64,000 bases of DNA from Pseudoflavonifractor gallinarum (lineage in GTDB: Bacteria > Bacillota > Clostridia > Oscillospirales > Oscillospiraceae). Made by a program: the position numbers and the translations under genes. The stretch is taken from positions 1 to 64,000 of the forward strand of contig NZ_JADCKF010000002.1 of assembly GCF_014982855.1 (NCBI RefSeq), written 5' to 3'. The notes beneath the pieces are model-generated. The model ran no database searches. It was not told where the DNA came from and saw only the letters and a program-made list of their open reading frames with translations. Every line of letters starts with the position of its first letter. The stretch's first letter is position 1. Below, piece by piece: positions 36,606-47,730 of this stretch.

Positions 36606-36657
36606 AAAAGCCGCCCTCCGTCCCTGCTGCACCGGCAGAGGACGGAGGGCGGCTTTT
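36606..36657. terminator. Bidirectional terminator after the lysA-like gene
   Basis: AAAAGCCGCCCTCCGTCC and its complement (16-base loop) ending in TTTT; serves both convergent genes. Confidence 0.92.
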
Positions 36658-36676
36658 CCCATTCCGGAAAGAGAAC

Positions 36677-36982
36677 TCAGGAACGGCGGGAGTCTTTGCG
36701 CTCCTGCCGCTTTCCGAAGTAAACCGCCAGGAAGATCACGGTGATGATGTTGACCGAGCAGAAGCCCAGCAGGCCCATGAGGAGAAGCTGGGCCCCTGCC
36801 TCACCGCCGGCGGAGGACTGGGCGATCAGTACCCCGGCCACGCCCAGAGAAAAGAGGAGGGAGAGGACGGGCAGGATGAGCCCCGGCCACCGGCTGGGGA
36901 GCGCGGACAGGACGCTTTGAAGGGCACACAGGGCGGCAAAGCAAGCCGCCAGCAGGACAAAACCCAGGACAAAGGGCAGCAT
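36677..36982 (-). CDS. Small membrane protein of unknown function
   Basis: A 101-residue protein with three hydrophobic helices (about 4-24, 35-58, 70-92) and a basic C-terminus (GKRQERKDSRRS). No family is recognised. ATG 36982 is chosen because AAAAGGAG precedes it by seven bases; the alternative start at 37000 lacks a ribosome site. It stands alone, convergent with the lysA-like gene. Confidence 0.7.
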   Translation of the reverse strand: MLPFVLGFVLLAACFAALCALQSVLSALPSRWPGLILPVLSLLFSLGVAGVLIAQSSAGGEAGAQLLLMGLLGFCSVNIITVIFLAVYFGKRQERKDSRRS

Positions 36983-37151
36983 GGAGACACTCCTTTTCAC
37001 ATAAAAACTGGATTGGAGATATTATAATGCCGGAAACAGGGAATTGTCTACCCTTGGAGCGGGAAAGAGGGGGCCCGGACTTGTAAGAATGGCCCGAAAA
37101 TGGTATAATAATACGACTTTACAGCAACCGATTGAAGGAGAGAAGAGAGTT

Positions 37152-37826
37152 ATGACTTACAAGGAAGAATTTATCACCTTCATGGTGCGCTCCGGCGTGC
37201 TGACCTTCGGCGACTTCACCACCAAGTCCGGCCGCAAGACCCCCTATTTCATCAACACCGGCAACTACAAGACCGGCGCTCAGGCCGCCAAGCTGGGCGA
37301 CTACTACGCCGCCTGCATCCAGGAGAACCTGCCCGAGGGCGTGACCTGCCTCTTCGGGCCCGCCTACAAGGGCATCCCGCTGGCCGTAGCCGCTGCTTCC
37401 TCCCTGTACCGCAATTATGACCGGGATCTGCCCTACTGCTTCAACCGCAAGGAGATCAAGGACCACGGCGAGGGCGGCTCCATGGTGGGCTACAAGCCCC
37501 AGGACGGGGACGACGTGGTCATCGTGGAGGACGTGGTCACCGCCGGTACCGCCGTGCGGGAGTCCATCGAGCTTTTCAAGCACGTGGCCAAGGTGAACAT
37601 GAAGGCCCTCATCGTCTCGGTGGACCGCATGGAGCGGGGCACCAAGGACTGCTCTACTCTGGATGAGCTGCGCCAGGACCATGGCATCGCGGTCTATCCT
37701 ATCGTCACTGTGCGGGAGATCATTGCCTTCCTGCACAACCGGGAGATCGACGGCAAGGTCTACATTGACGACGCCATGAAGGCCCGCATGGAGGCCTATC
37801 TGGCGGAGTACGGCCCCCGGGCGTAA
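37152..37826 (+). CDS. pyrE: Orotate phosphoribosyltransferase
   Basis: A 224-residue enzyme of pyrimidine synthesis that joins orotate and PRPP to orotidine monophosphate. The PRPP-binding loop VVIVEDVVTAGTAVRES lies near residue 120 and the FGPAYKGIPLA segment near 70; length is normal. GAAGGAGAG precedes ATG 37152; the longer frame from 37044 has no ribosome site. It is followed after three bases by radC, so the two are cotranscribed. No other pyr genes are here. Confidence 0.95.
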   Translation: MTYKEEFITFMVRSGVLTFGDFTTKSGRKTPYFINTGNYKTGAQAAKLGDYYAACIQENLPEGVTCLFGPAYKGIPLAVAAASSLYRNYDRDLPYCFNRKEIKDHGEGGSMVGYKPQDGDDVVIVEDVVTAGTAVRESIELFKHVAKVNMKALIVSVDRMERGTKDCSTLDELRQDHGIAVYPIVTVREIIAFLHNREIDGKVYIDDAMKARMEAYLAEYGPRA

Positions 37827-37829
37827 TCC

Positions 37830-38507
37830 ATGGGGATCCACGACGGACACCGGCAGCGGCTGAAACGCGAATTTCTGGCCCGGCCGGAGTCCTTCCCCGA
37901 CCACAAGGCGCTGGAACTGCTCCTCTTCTATGCCAATCCCCGGAGCGACACCAATCCGCTGGCCCACGACCTGATCGAGCGTTTCGGTTCCCTCGCGGGG
38001 GTACTGGACGCCGCGCCGGAGGAGTTGGAGAAGGTCAAAGGGGTGGGAGAGCACGCCGCCGTGCTCCTCAAATGCGTCAAGGAGCTTTCCGGCCGCTATC
38101 TCACCTCCCGGGCCAGTCTGGACGGGATCGTGGAGGACACGCGGACGGCCTGCGCTCTGCTGCGGCCCTACTTCTTCGGGGCCAGGAATGAGCGCGTGTG
38201 CGTGCTGTGCATGGACGGCAAGCGCAAGGCGCTGGGTGTGCGGCCGGTGGGGGAGGGCAATGTGAACGCTGTGGAGGTCACCAGCCGCCGCATTGCAGAG
38301 GCCGCGCTGGCACTCAATGCCACGGGGCTGATTCTGGCCCACAACCATGTCTCCGGCCTGGCCTTTCCCTCGACGGAGGACAAGCTCACCACCCGGCAGC
38401 TGGCGGAACTGCTGGCCCGGCTGGGGGTGGAGCTGGTGGACCACATCATCTTTACCGATGATGACGCAGTATCCCTGCGGGACAGCGGCTTTTTTGCCGT
38501 CATCTGA
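37830..38507 (+). CDS. radC: RadC-family JAB-domain protein
   Basis: A 225-residue protein. An N-terminal helix-hairpin-helix-like part (about 1-95, VKGVGEHAAVLLK) is followed by the JAB/MPN metalloprotease-like domain with the HNHVSG...D zinc motif (AHNHVSGLAFPSTED). RadC proteins were once linked to DNA repair; the biochemical role is unsettled. It starts three bases after pyrE, without a separate ribosome site except within pyrE. Confidence 0.9.
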   Translation: MGIHDGHRQRLKREFLARPESFPDHKALELLLFYANPRSDTNPLAHDLIERFGSLAGVLDAAPEELEKVKGVGEHAAVLLKCVKELSGRYLTSRASLDGIVEDTRTACALLRPYFFGARNERVCVLCMDGKRKALGVRPVGEGNVNAVEVTSRRIAEAALALNATGLILAHNHVSGLAFPSTEDKLTTRQLAELLARLGVELVDHIIFTDDDAVSLRDSGFFAVI

Positions 38508-38510
38508 CAC

Positions 38511-38539
38511 TTGAATTAGAACGTGCGTTCTGATACAAT
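38511..38539 (+). promoter_or_regulatory. uvrB promoter with LexA (SOS) box
   Basis: TTGAAT, 17 bases, TACAAT. GAACGTGCGTTC at 38519-38530 fills the spacer and matches the Firmicute LexA consensus GAAC-N4-GTTC exactly. Repression would be relieved on DNA damage. Confidence 0.9.
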
Positions 38540-38540
38540 G

Positions 38541-38593
38541 GACGTGCGGCAACCGCGGGGGGATGTGGATGCACGTCGCCCCGCGCCCTTTTT
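38541..38593 (+). promoter_or_regulatory. Structured uvrB leader, possible attenuator
   Basis: CGCGGGG (38554-38560) pairs with CCCCGCG (38579-38585), then CCC and five T residues. GACGTGC (38541-38547) can pair with GCACGTC (38571-38577) in a crossing arrangement, so the two stems exclude each other or form a pseudoknot. Confidence 0.45.
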
Positions 38594-38639
38594 CCGGGGG
38601 AGAACACCCGGCAGATCACAAGAGCAAGGAGGAGGAGAC

Positions 38640-40607
38640 ATGCCTGATTTTCAGGTGGTATCGGAATACCGGCCCGCGGGCGATCAGCCGGAGGCCATCG
38701 AGGCCCTGGCCCGGGGCGTGGAGATGGGCTTGCAGGAGCAGACCCTGCTGGGAGTCACAGGCTCGGGCAAGACCTTCACCATGGCCAAGACCATTGAGCG
38801 CATCCAGCGCCCCACCCTGGTCCTGGCCCACAATAAGACCCTGGCCGCCCAGCTCTGCGCCGAGTTCCGGGAGTTTTTTCCCCACAACGCGGTGGAGTAT
38901 TTTGTCTCCTACTACGACTACTACCAGCCGGAGGCCTATATCCCCCATACCGACACCTATATTGAGAAGGATGCCGCCACCAACGATGAGATTGACCGCC
39001 TGCGCCTCTCGGCCACCTGCGCCCTGCTGGAGCGGCGGGACGTGATCGTGGTCTCCTCGGTTTCCTGCATCTACGGCCTGGGCGAGCCGGAGGATTTCGC
39101 CAAGATGATGGTCTCTCTCCGGGTGGGCAGCACTCTGGAGCGGGACGAGCTCCTCCGGCGTCTGGTGGAGATCCGATATGAGCGCAACGACATCGCCTTT
39201 GAGCGCAATATGTTCCGGGTACGGGGGGATACCGTGGAGATCTTCCCGGCCTACTGGAAGGACACCGCCATCCGGGTGGAGTTCTTTGGGGACGAGATCG
39301 ACCGCATCAGCGAGATCAATGTGGTCACCGGCGCCGTCATCCGGAACCTGAATCACATCCCCATCTGGCCCGCCACCCACTATGTCACCCCGAAGGAGAA
39401 GATGGATGCCGCCATCGGGGAGATCTACCGGGAGCTGGAGGAGCGGCTCAAGTTCTTCCAAGACAACGAGCAGCTGGTGGAGGCCCAGCGCCTCAAGCAG
39501 CGGGTGCTCTATGACATCGAGATGATGCAGGAGCTGGGATACTGCTCCGGTATCGAGAACTACTCCCGGGTCATCGAGGGGCGGCCGGTGGGGTCCCCGC
39601 CCCATACCCTGCTGGACTATTTTCCCAAGGACTTTGTCCTCTTCATCGACGAGAGCCATGTGACCCTCCCCCAGGTGCGGGCCATGTACAACGGAGACCG
39701 GGCCCGTAAGACCACGCTGGTGGACTACGGCTTCCGCCTGCCCTGTGCATTTGATAACCGCCCGTTGAAATTTGAGGAATTTGAACAGAGAGTAAACCAA
39801 GTCATCTATGTCTCGGCCACGCCCGGGGAGTATGAGCGCACCCGCTCCGGCCAGATCGTGGAGCAGGTCATCCGGCCCACGGGACTTCTGGATCCCCGGA
39901 TCGAGGTCCGGCCGGTGGAGGGACAGATCGACGACCTCATCGGCGAGATCAACGAGCGCACCGAGCGGAAGGAGCGGGTGCTGGTCACCACCCTCACCAA
40001 GAAGATGGCAGAGGATCTGACCACCTATCTCCAGGGAGCGGGCATCAAGGTGCGCTATATGCACCACGACATCGACACCATGGAGCGCATGGAGATCATC
40101 CGGGACCTGCGCCTGGGGACCTTCGACGTGCTGGTGGGCATCAACCTGCTGCGGGAGGGGCTGGACCTGCCCGAGGTGAGTCTGGTGGCCATCCTGGACG
40201 CGGACAAGGAGGGCTTCCTACGCTCCGAGACCTCCCTCATCCAGACCATTGGCCGGGCGGCCCGCAACGCCGACGGCCTGGTGGTCATGTATGCCGACAC
40301 GATCACCCCCTCCATGCGCCGGGCCATCGACGAGACCGAGCGGAGACGGGCCAAGCAGGACGCCTTCAATCAGGCACACGGCATCGTGCCCAAGACCGTC
40401 ATCAAGTCGGTGCGGGAGCTCATCCGCCTCTCGGAGGAGGAGAAGAAGGACCGGGAGGCCAAGCACGCGGGCAAGATGACCCGAAGCGAGCGGGAGGCCG
40501 CCATCAAGAAGCTGGAAAAGGAGATGAAGGAGGCCTCTCAGCGGCTGGAATTCGAGTACGCTGCCGTCCTGCGGGACCGGATCATCGAACTGCGGGGGCA
40601 GTCCTGA
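38640..40607 (+). CDS. uvrB: UvrABC system protein B
   Basis: A 655-residue nucleotide-excision repair helicase of normal length. Walker A is GVTGSGKTF, the damage-probing beta-hairpin region is [12 protein letters not shown], the DEAD-like motif is [11 protein letters not shown], later helicase motifs include [14 protein letters not shown] and QTIGRAARN, and the C-terminal UVR motif (residues 620-655) binds UvrC. AGGAGGAGGAG precedes ATG 38640. The promoter holds a perfect LexA box. uvrA lies 1.1 kb downstream after two membrane-protein genes in the same direction. Confidence 0.97.
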   Translation: MPDFQVVSEYRPAGDQPEAIEALARGVEMGLQEQTLLGVTGSGKTFTMAKTIERIQRPTLVLAHNKTLAAQLCAEFREFFPHNAVEYFVSYYDYYQPEAYIPHTDTYIEKDAATNDEIDRLRLSATCALLERRDVIVVSSVSCIYGLGEPEDFAKMMVSLRVGSTLERDELLRRLVEIRYERNDIAFERNMFRVRGDTVEIFPAYWKDTAIRVEFFGDEIDRISEINVVTGAVIRNLNHIPIWPATHYVTPKEKMDAAIGEIYRELEERLKFFQDNEQLVEAQRLKQRVLYDIEMMQELGYCSGIENYSRVIEGRPVGSPPHTLLDYFPKDFVLFIDESHVTLPQVRAMYNGDRARKTTLVDYGFRLPCAFDNRPLKFEEFEQRVNQVIYVSATPGEYERTRSGQIVEQVIRPTGLLDPRIEVRPVEGQIDDLIGEINERTERKERVLVTTLTKKMAEDLTTYLQGAGIKVRYMHHDIDTMERMEIIRDLRLGTFDVLVGINLLREGLDLPEVSLVAILDADKEGFLRSETSLIQTIGRAARNADGLVVMYADTITPSMRRAIDETERRRAKQDAFNQAHGIVPKTVIKSVRELIRLSEEEKKDREAKHAGKMTRSEREAAIKKLEKEMKEASQRLEFEYAAVLRDRIIELRGQS

Positions 40608-40646
40608 CACCGATCACACCGACCGAACGAGAAAGGGCGTGTTTGT

Positions 40647-40919
40647 ATGAAAAAGAGAATGGAATTCCTCTGTACCACCGCGATCTTCTCTGGTATTCTT
40701 CTCCTGCTGTTGGGCATCCTGTTTGCGGCGGTGCTCTCGGGGGACCCGGGCGCGGGCGCCTCGGTGGAAGAACAGGCCGCCGCGCTGGGCTGGATGCGGG
40801 CCGGACAGGTCAATGCCGTGGCGGGAGCGATTCTCTTTGCCTTGGGGCTGGGCCTGCGGCTGTGGATGGGCCGCCAGCCCCGGCAGCGCCGCCGCCCCCG
40901 GGGAACCGGGCGCTCCTGA
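40647..40919 (+). CDS. Small two-helix membrane protein in the uvrB-uvrA cluster
   Basis: A 90-residue protein with hydrophobic helices at about 8-30 and 52-72 and a strongly basic tail (RQPRQRRRPRGTGR). No family recognised. It starts 39 bases after uvrB, and the next gene starts 15 bases after it, so it is most likely part of the SOS-inducible transcript. No function is assigned. Confidence 0.72.
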   Translation: MKKRMEFLCTTAIFSGILLLLLGILFAAVLSGDPGAGASVEEQAAALGWMRAGQVNAVAGAILFALGLGLRLWMGRQPRQRRRPRGTGRS

Positions 40920-40934
40920 GAGGGGGGAGCGGGG

Positions 40935-41699
40935 ATGAACCGTTGGAGAGCCCTTACCCCCTTCCCGCGGATCATGCTGTGCATCCAGGCCGGGCTGCTG
41001 CTACTTTTTACCGCCCTCTATCTGACCCTGGGAATACAGCGGGGGATTGACTTCCAGGGGGAGTTCCTCCGCCAGGTGGAACGGGGAGAGGATACGGTCT
41101 ATACCGGCACGCTGGACGGAAAAACAGTGGAGCTCACCTATACCCCATCGGGTGCCCTCTTCTACCGCTGGGGAGATGTGGAGTACGGCCCCTATACCTT
41201 GACCGAGGACCCTACCGCCCTTCCCCCGTCGGAGACCATGGGGCGTGTGACCGGGGTGGAGCTCCGCCTGGATGGGGAGATCCTATTCCGAGGCGGCTAC
41301 GGCTTGGACGGATTCTATCTGGTGAATGAGAACGGCACCAAGCCGAATAGACTGGAAATAATTGCTAATGGGACGGCCTACGGCTTAGTTGGAAGCCAGC
41401 AGACCTATGAAGATGGCCTATCTATCACCCGGGCCATCAGCCTGCTGCTGGAGGGGCCCCCGATCCGCAGCCGGGTGGATGGAGAAGGATATTTCCTGGG
41501 GACCCTGGTGGTGGTCATCAATGCCGTCGCCATCCTCTTTGCCGATGAGCTCTTCCGCTGGAATCTGCGGTGGTCCATCCGCCACCCGGAACGGGCGGAG
41601 CCCTCCGAGTGGGAGCTGTTCAGCCGGGGCTTCAGCTGGGTGGTGCTGACCATTGTAGCTCTGATTGGATATATGATGGGACTGTCCGGCTCAGCGTAG
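40935..41699 (+). CDS. Membrane protein of unknown function in the uvrB-uvrA cluster
   Basis: A 254-residue protein. Helix one at about 15-33, a soluble domain at 35-180 ([24 protein letters not shown] in part: [11 protein letters not shown]), helices at about 188-207 and 230-250. The soluble part is predicted outside. It has a GGGGAGCGGGG ribosome site and ends 38 bases before uvrA. No family recognised; cotranscription with uvrB and uvrA would make it DNA-damage responsive. Confidence 0.72.
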   Translation: MNRWRALTPFPRIMLCIQAGLLLLFTALYLTLGIQRGIDFQGEFLRQVERGEDTVYTGTLDGKTVELTYTPSGALFYRWGDVEYGPYTLTEDPTALPPSETMGRVTGVELRLDGEILFRGGYGLDGFYLVNENGTKPNRLEIIANGTAYGLVGSQQTYEDGLSITRAISLLLEGPPIRSRVDGEGYFLGTLVVVINAVAILFADELFRWNLRWSIRHPERAEPSEWELFSRGFSWVVLTIVALIGYMMGLSGSA

Positions 41700-41737
41700 C
41701 ACTATTTTTCGCAACGAACAAAGGAGAAGCAAACACT

Positions 41738-44562
<2,825 letters not shown>

Positions 44563-44566
<4 letters not shown>

Positions 44567-44793
44567 TCCGGGTCCGATCGGAAGCTCTCGGCCAGACCCA
44601 GGCCGGTGCGGAGACCCAGCAAAAAGGCCTGAAGGGAGAAAAACTCCCGGCTCTTGGCATAGTTCCTCCGGTCCTCCGGGACCAGGTTGGACTCCAGAAG
44701 GGAGAGCTCCATCTCATAGCCGCTCCCCAGAACGTGCTCCTCCTGGTAGGGGTAGATGTAGCGGGTGTAGAGCCAGGGCAGAAATTCTTCCAT
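44563..44793 (-). CDS. Small hypothetical protein convergent with uvrA
   Basis: A 76-residue soluble protein ([20 protein letters not shown] start). The reading frame ends in a four-base overlap with the uvrA stop codon. GAGGTGATTTCA precedes ATG 44793, which is preferred to a longer AT-rich extension. Aromatic N-terminus and a helical C-terminus ([21 protein letters not shown]); small proteins of this look recur in Clostridia but no family name is certain. Confidence 0.65.
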
Positions 44794-44896
44794 TGAAATC
44801 ACCTCGAAAAATATTTTAGCATATTCAACGATAATGTCAATATGGATAATTTGAGACAAAATATTGCGATTGATTTTTTGACTGGAGGACGAAGGT

Positions 44897-45118
44897 GTGG
44901 CAACTTCTCAAAATGCAGTAAATAAATATCGCCAGAAGAATTACTATACCTTCTCTGTTTCTGTGCCTGCACAGTACCGGGAGACCATCAAAGCCGCCGC
45001 CGCGGCCCGGGGGGTATCGGTGTCCCGGCTGGTGTGCGATCTGCTGGGGAAGGAGCTGGGGCTGGACCTGACGCTGGACGGCATTTTTCCCGGCGGAAAA
45101 ACGAAAGAGAATTCTTAA
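44897..45118 (+). CDS. Ribbon-helix-helix-like small protein
   Basis: A 73-residue protein with a beta-strand YTFSVSVPAQYRE and two helices (TIKAAAAARG, VSRLVCDLLGKEL), the pattern of Arc/MetJ-type DNA-binding proteins. Start is GTG 44897 after GGAGGACGAAG. It is divergent from the preceding gene. No operator palindrome was found beside it. It may also be an antitoxin-type protein, but no toxin gene is adjacent. Confidence 0.65.
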   Translation: MATSQNAVNKYRQKNYYTFSVSVPAQYRETIKAAAAARGVSVSRLVCDLLGKELGLDLTLDGIFPGGKTKENS

Positions 45119-45144
45119 ACTTTCCTTAAAAAGGTATCTTTTGC

Positions 45145-45169
45145 ATTGACATTTCACCGGGTGGATGGT
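45145..45169 (+). promoter_or_regulatory. Probable promoter of the stalk-domain protein gene
   Basis: TTGACA with TGTAAC/TAACAT 17-19 bases later; the -10 assignment is ambiguous. Confidence 0.45.
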
Positions 45170-45231
45170 GTAACATGGTGCTATGGAAAAGTGCCGGGAT
45201 TCCCACCGGCGCTGGAAAAGGAGGTTTCTGT

Positions 45232-46638
45232 ATGAATCGAATCTGTAAACGTCTGGGCGCGGTGGGCAGCGCTGCGGCTCTTGCGGCCACCCTGGCCGTC
45301 CCCGCCCTCGCCGCGGAGAACACCGCCGGCATCGCCGTCCAGCTGGACGGCCAGAATGTGGCCTTCACCGACGCCGCCCCTGTGGCCAAGAGCGGACGCA
45401 CCTTCCTGCCCTTCCGGGCCGTCTTTGAGGCCATGGGCGTTCAGGTGACCAGTGAGGGAAAGGAGATCACCGCCGTCCGGGGGGACACCACCCTGCATAT
45501 GACCATCGGTTCTTCCACCGCCACCCTCACGCAGGGGGATAAGACCTCCACCATTTCCATGGATGTGGCGCCCTATGTGGACAGCGCCACCTGGCGGACC
45601 TATGTGCCCGTCCGCTTTGCCGCCGAGGCCTTCGGCTGCAACGTGGGCTGGGATCAGGACGACCAGACCATCCTGATCGTGGATGTGGATAAGCTCCTGG
45701 GGGATGCCACCTTTACCAAGATGGACCAGTATATCTCCAATCTCTATGAGAAGCAGGCGGAGCAGAACCAGGCCACCGACGGCACCTTCTCCATGGGGCT
45801 GACCATGGATTCCAGCCTCACCGGGACCGAGAAGGACGTGGAAATGAAGGTGGACGGCACCGTCACCGGCGTGAGCAGCATGACTGCCGCCCAGCTGGCC
45901 ATGGAGATGGACCTCTCCGACCTGGCCACCCTGGTCGCCTCTGACCCCGCCGCCATGACTGCGGAGCAGCTGGCCGAGCTGAAAAATTCCCTGGCCAAGA
46001 CCGAGCTGGAGCTGCGCATGGATCTGGAGACCGGCATGTACTACATCTACGCCCCCATCCTGGCGCAGCAGAACGGCGGCAGCGGCTGGTACTCCATGGA
46101 TCTGAACAACCTCTTCCAGATGAGCGGCATGGACCTGTCCCAGCTGATGGGCCTGTACAAGGACTTCAGCCTGGAGGACACCCTGCGCTCCACCCTGGCT
46201 TCCATGCCTCTCAGCGACCGTGATACCGCCTATTCCATGCTGACCATGAGCGCGGACAGCTATGTGAAGCTCTTCAGCGACGGCGCCCTCAAAAAGGACG
46301 GCGATACCTACAAGGCCACCTACACCCTGAATGAGGGCGGCGTGGAAAACATCACTTACACCACCGTGCTCACCGAGCGGGATGGGGAGATCGTCTCCAT
46401 GCAGGTGGACATGGCGGTCGCGGCCAGCGCCGAGGGCGTGAACCTGTCCACCACCGCTAAGATCTATGCCGACAGCACCAAGAGCACCATCGACATGAAG
46501 ATGGATCTGCCTGGCATGATGAACCTGACCCTCCAGATGGACCTGGGCTACAAGCCCACCGACAAGGAGCCTGAGACCGGTCTGCCCGCCGGCGTCACCG
46601 CCACGCCCCTGGATATGGGAATGACGGTCATGCCCTAA
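45232..46638 (+). CDS. Secreted copper-amine-oxidase-N (stalk) domain protein
   Basis: A 468-residue secreted protein: signal peptide 1-28 (ending PALAAE), then a stalk domain of the copper amine oxidase N-terminal type at about 35-150 (RTFLPFRAVFEAMG and WRTYVPVRFAAEAFG), then a long region (160-450) with repeated LxMxMD strands that resembles lipoprotein-like beta folds. Function is unknown; the family is common on Clostridial surfaces. AAAGGAGG precedes ATG 45232. A terminator follows. Confidence 0.82.
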   Translation: MNRICKRLGAVGSAAALAATLAVPALAAENTAGIAVQLDGQNVAFTDAAPVAKSGRTFLPFRAVFEAMGVQVTSEGKEITAVRGDTTLHMTIGSSTATLTQGDKTSTISMDVAPYVDSATWRTYVPVRFAAEAFGCNVGWDQDDQTILIVDVDKLLGDATFTKMDQYISNLYEKQAEQNQATDGTFSMGLTMDSSLTGTEKDVEMKVDGTVTGVSSMTAAQLAMEMDLSDLATLVASDPAAMTAEQLAELKNSLAKTELELRMDLETGMYYIYAPILAQQNGGSGWYSMDLNNLFQMSGMDLSQLMGLYKDFSLEDTLRSTLASMPLSDRDTAYSMLTMSADSYVKLFSDGALKKDGDTYKATYTLNEGGVENITYTTVLTERDGEIVSMQVDMAVAASAEGVNLSTTAKIYADSTKSTIDMKMDLPGMMNLTLQMDLGYKPTDKEPETGLPAGVTATPLDMGMTVMP

Positions 46639-46676
46639 CGGGATCGGAGCGACTCTGACCTGTTTCAATACGCTGC

Positions 46677-46704
46677 GGCCCCCCGCTTCGGCGGGGGGCC
46701 TTTT
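46677..46704 (+). terminator. Terminator after the stalk-domain gene
   Basis: GGCCCCCCGC-TTCG-GCGGGGGGCC hairpin followed by TTTT. Confidence 0.92.
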
Positions 46705-46816
46705 GCACATGTGGTGGGAAAACAGTTCTGTTTTCTTTTGACCGAATATGTTACAATCATAGAGATAGAAACCGGACAGATCCGGTTTCAAACGAATGAA
46801 TCGGAGGATTTTAAGA

Positions 46817-47305
46817 TTGGATCTTATGTCGTGGCTTACCGGGAACCAGGCGGGTGAGGTGGTCTTTACCATGCTGGTGTCCATGCTGCCCATCATCGAA
46901 CTGCGGGGCGGCATCCCCTTCGGCGTGGCCCTGGGACTGAATCCCTGGGTGGCCTTTGTGGCCAGTGTGGTGGGCAATCTGCTCCCGCTCCCCTTTATCG
47001 TGGTCTATATCCGGCGGATCTTTCAGTGGATGCGCCGTCATATGCCGCGGCTCAACGCCCTGGTGGACAAAATGGAGAAAAAGGCCCACCTGAAGGGCCG
47101 GAAGGTGACCCGGTACAAATATCTGGGTCTGATGATCTTTGTGGCCATTCCCCTGCCGGGGACCGGCGGGTGGACCGGCGCGCTGGCCGCCGCTTTCCTG
47201 AACATGCCCCTGCGCAAGGCCATGCCCGCCATGACCGCCGGGGTGTTCATCGCGGGATTTCTGGTGACCTTCCTCACGTATGTGGTGAAGATGACCATGA
47301 TCTGA
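46817..47305 (+). CDS. Small multidrug-export (COG2426) family protein
   Basis: A 162-residue membrane protein with about four helices. The motifs MLPIIELRGGIPFGVALG near the N-terminus and FVAIPLPGTGGWTGALAA in the middle mark the family Sm_multidrug_ex. Transport activity is not well established for the family. TTG 46817 is chosen, nine bases after GGAGG; ATG 46796 has no ribosome site and ATG 46826 is too far. Confidence 0.82.
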   Translation: MDLMSWLTGNQAGEVVFTMLVSMLPIIELRGGIPFGVALGLNPWVAFVASVVGNLLPLPFIVVYIRRIFQWMRRHMPRLNALVDKMEKKAHLKGRKVTRYKYLGLMIFVAIPLPGTGGWTGALAAAFLNMPLRKAMPAMTAGVFIAGFLVTFLTYVVKMTMI

Positions 47306-47350
47306 ACCATTTTTCCATTTCCGCATAGGATGCTCTGGAGGTGAGCGGGA

Positions 47351-47695
47351 ATGGAATCTTTTCTGCAGGCGATGGTGGCCCTTCTGGCCGCCACGGGACT
47401 TTTGGCTCTGGCATGGCTGTGCTTCGGCAAGCTGCTCCTGCCGGTGAGCGGCGGAGCAGGGGGCGGGGCAGTCTACGCGGTGCTGCCCGTCCAGGGAGAG
47501 GCCGAGACGCTGGAGCACGATGTGCGGGGCCTGTGCTGGCTCCGGGGCGGGCAGGCCGCCCGGTTTACCATCATCATCGCCGACGCGGGACTCACGCCCC
47601 GGGGCCGCGCGGTGGCCCTTGCTCTGATGGGAGAGCAGGGAGGAATGGTGCTCTGTCCGCTGGAGCGGCTGGGGGAATACCTCCGCCAGCCGTGA
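47351..47695 (+). CDS. Small hypothetical membrane-anchored protein
   Basis: A 114-residue protein with one N-terminal helix (about 7-30) and a soluble domain (45-110, VYAVLPVQGEAETLEHDVRG in part). No family is recognised. GGAGGTGAG precedes ATG 47351. It lies between COG2426 and the RecD-like helicase in the same direction. Confidence 0.65.
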   Translation: MESFLQAMVALLAATGLLALAWLCFGKLLLPVSGGAGGGAVYAVLPVQGEAETLEHDVRGLCWLRGGQAARFTIIIADAGLTPRGRAVALALMGEQGGMVLCPLERLGEYLRQP

Positions 47696-47730
47696 GCGGC
47701 CGATGAGATTGAGACAAAAGGGTGATTCCG

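Noticed and set aside
38554-38593. uvrB leader hairpin as a terminator of radC
   Set aside because: It lies after the uvrB promoter start, so it belongs to the uvrB transcript; it may still stop upstream readthrough.
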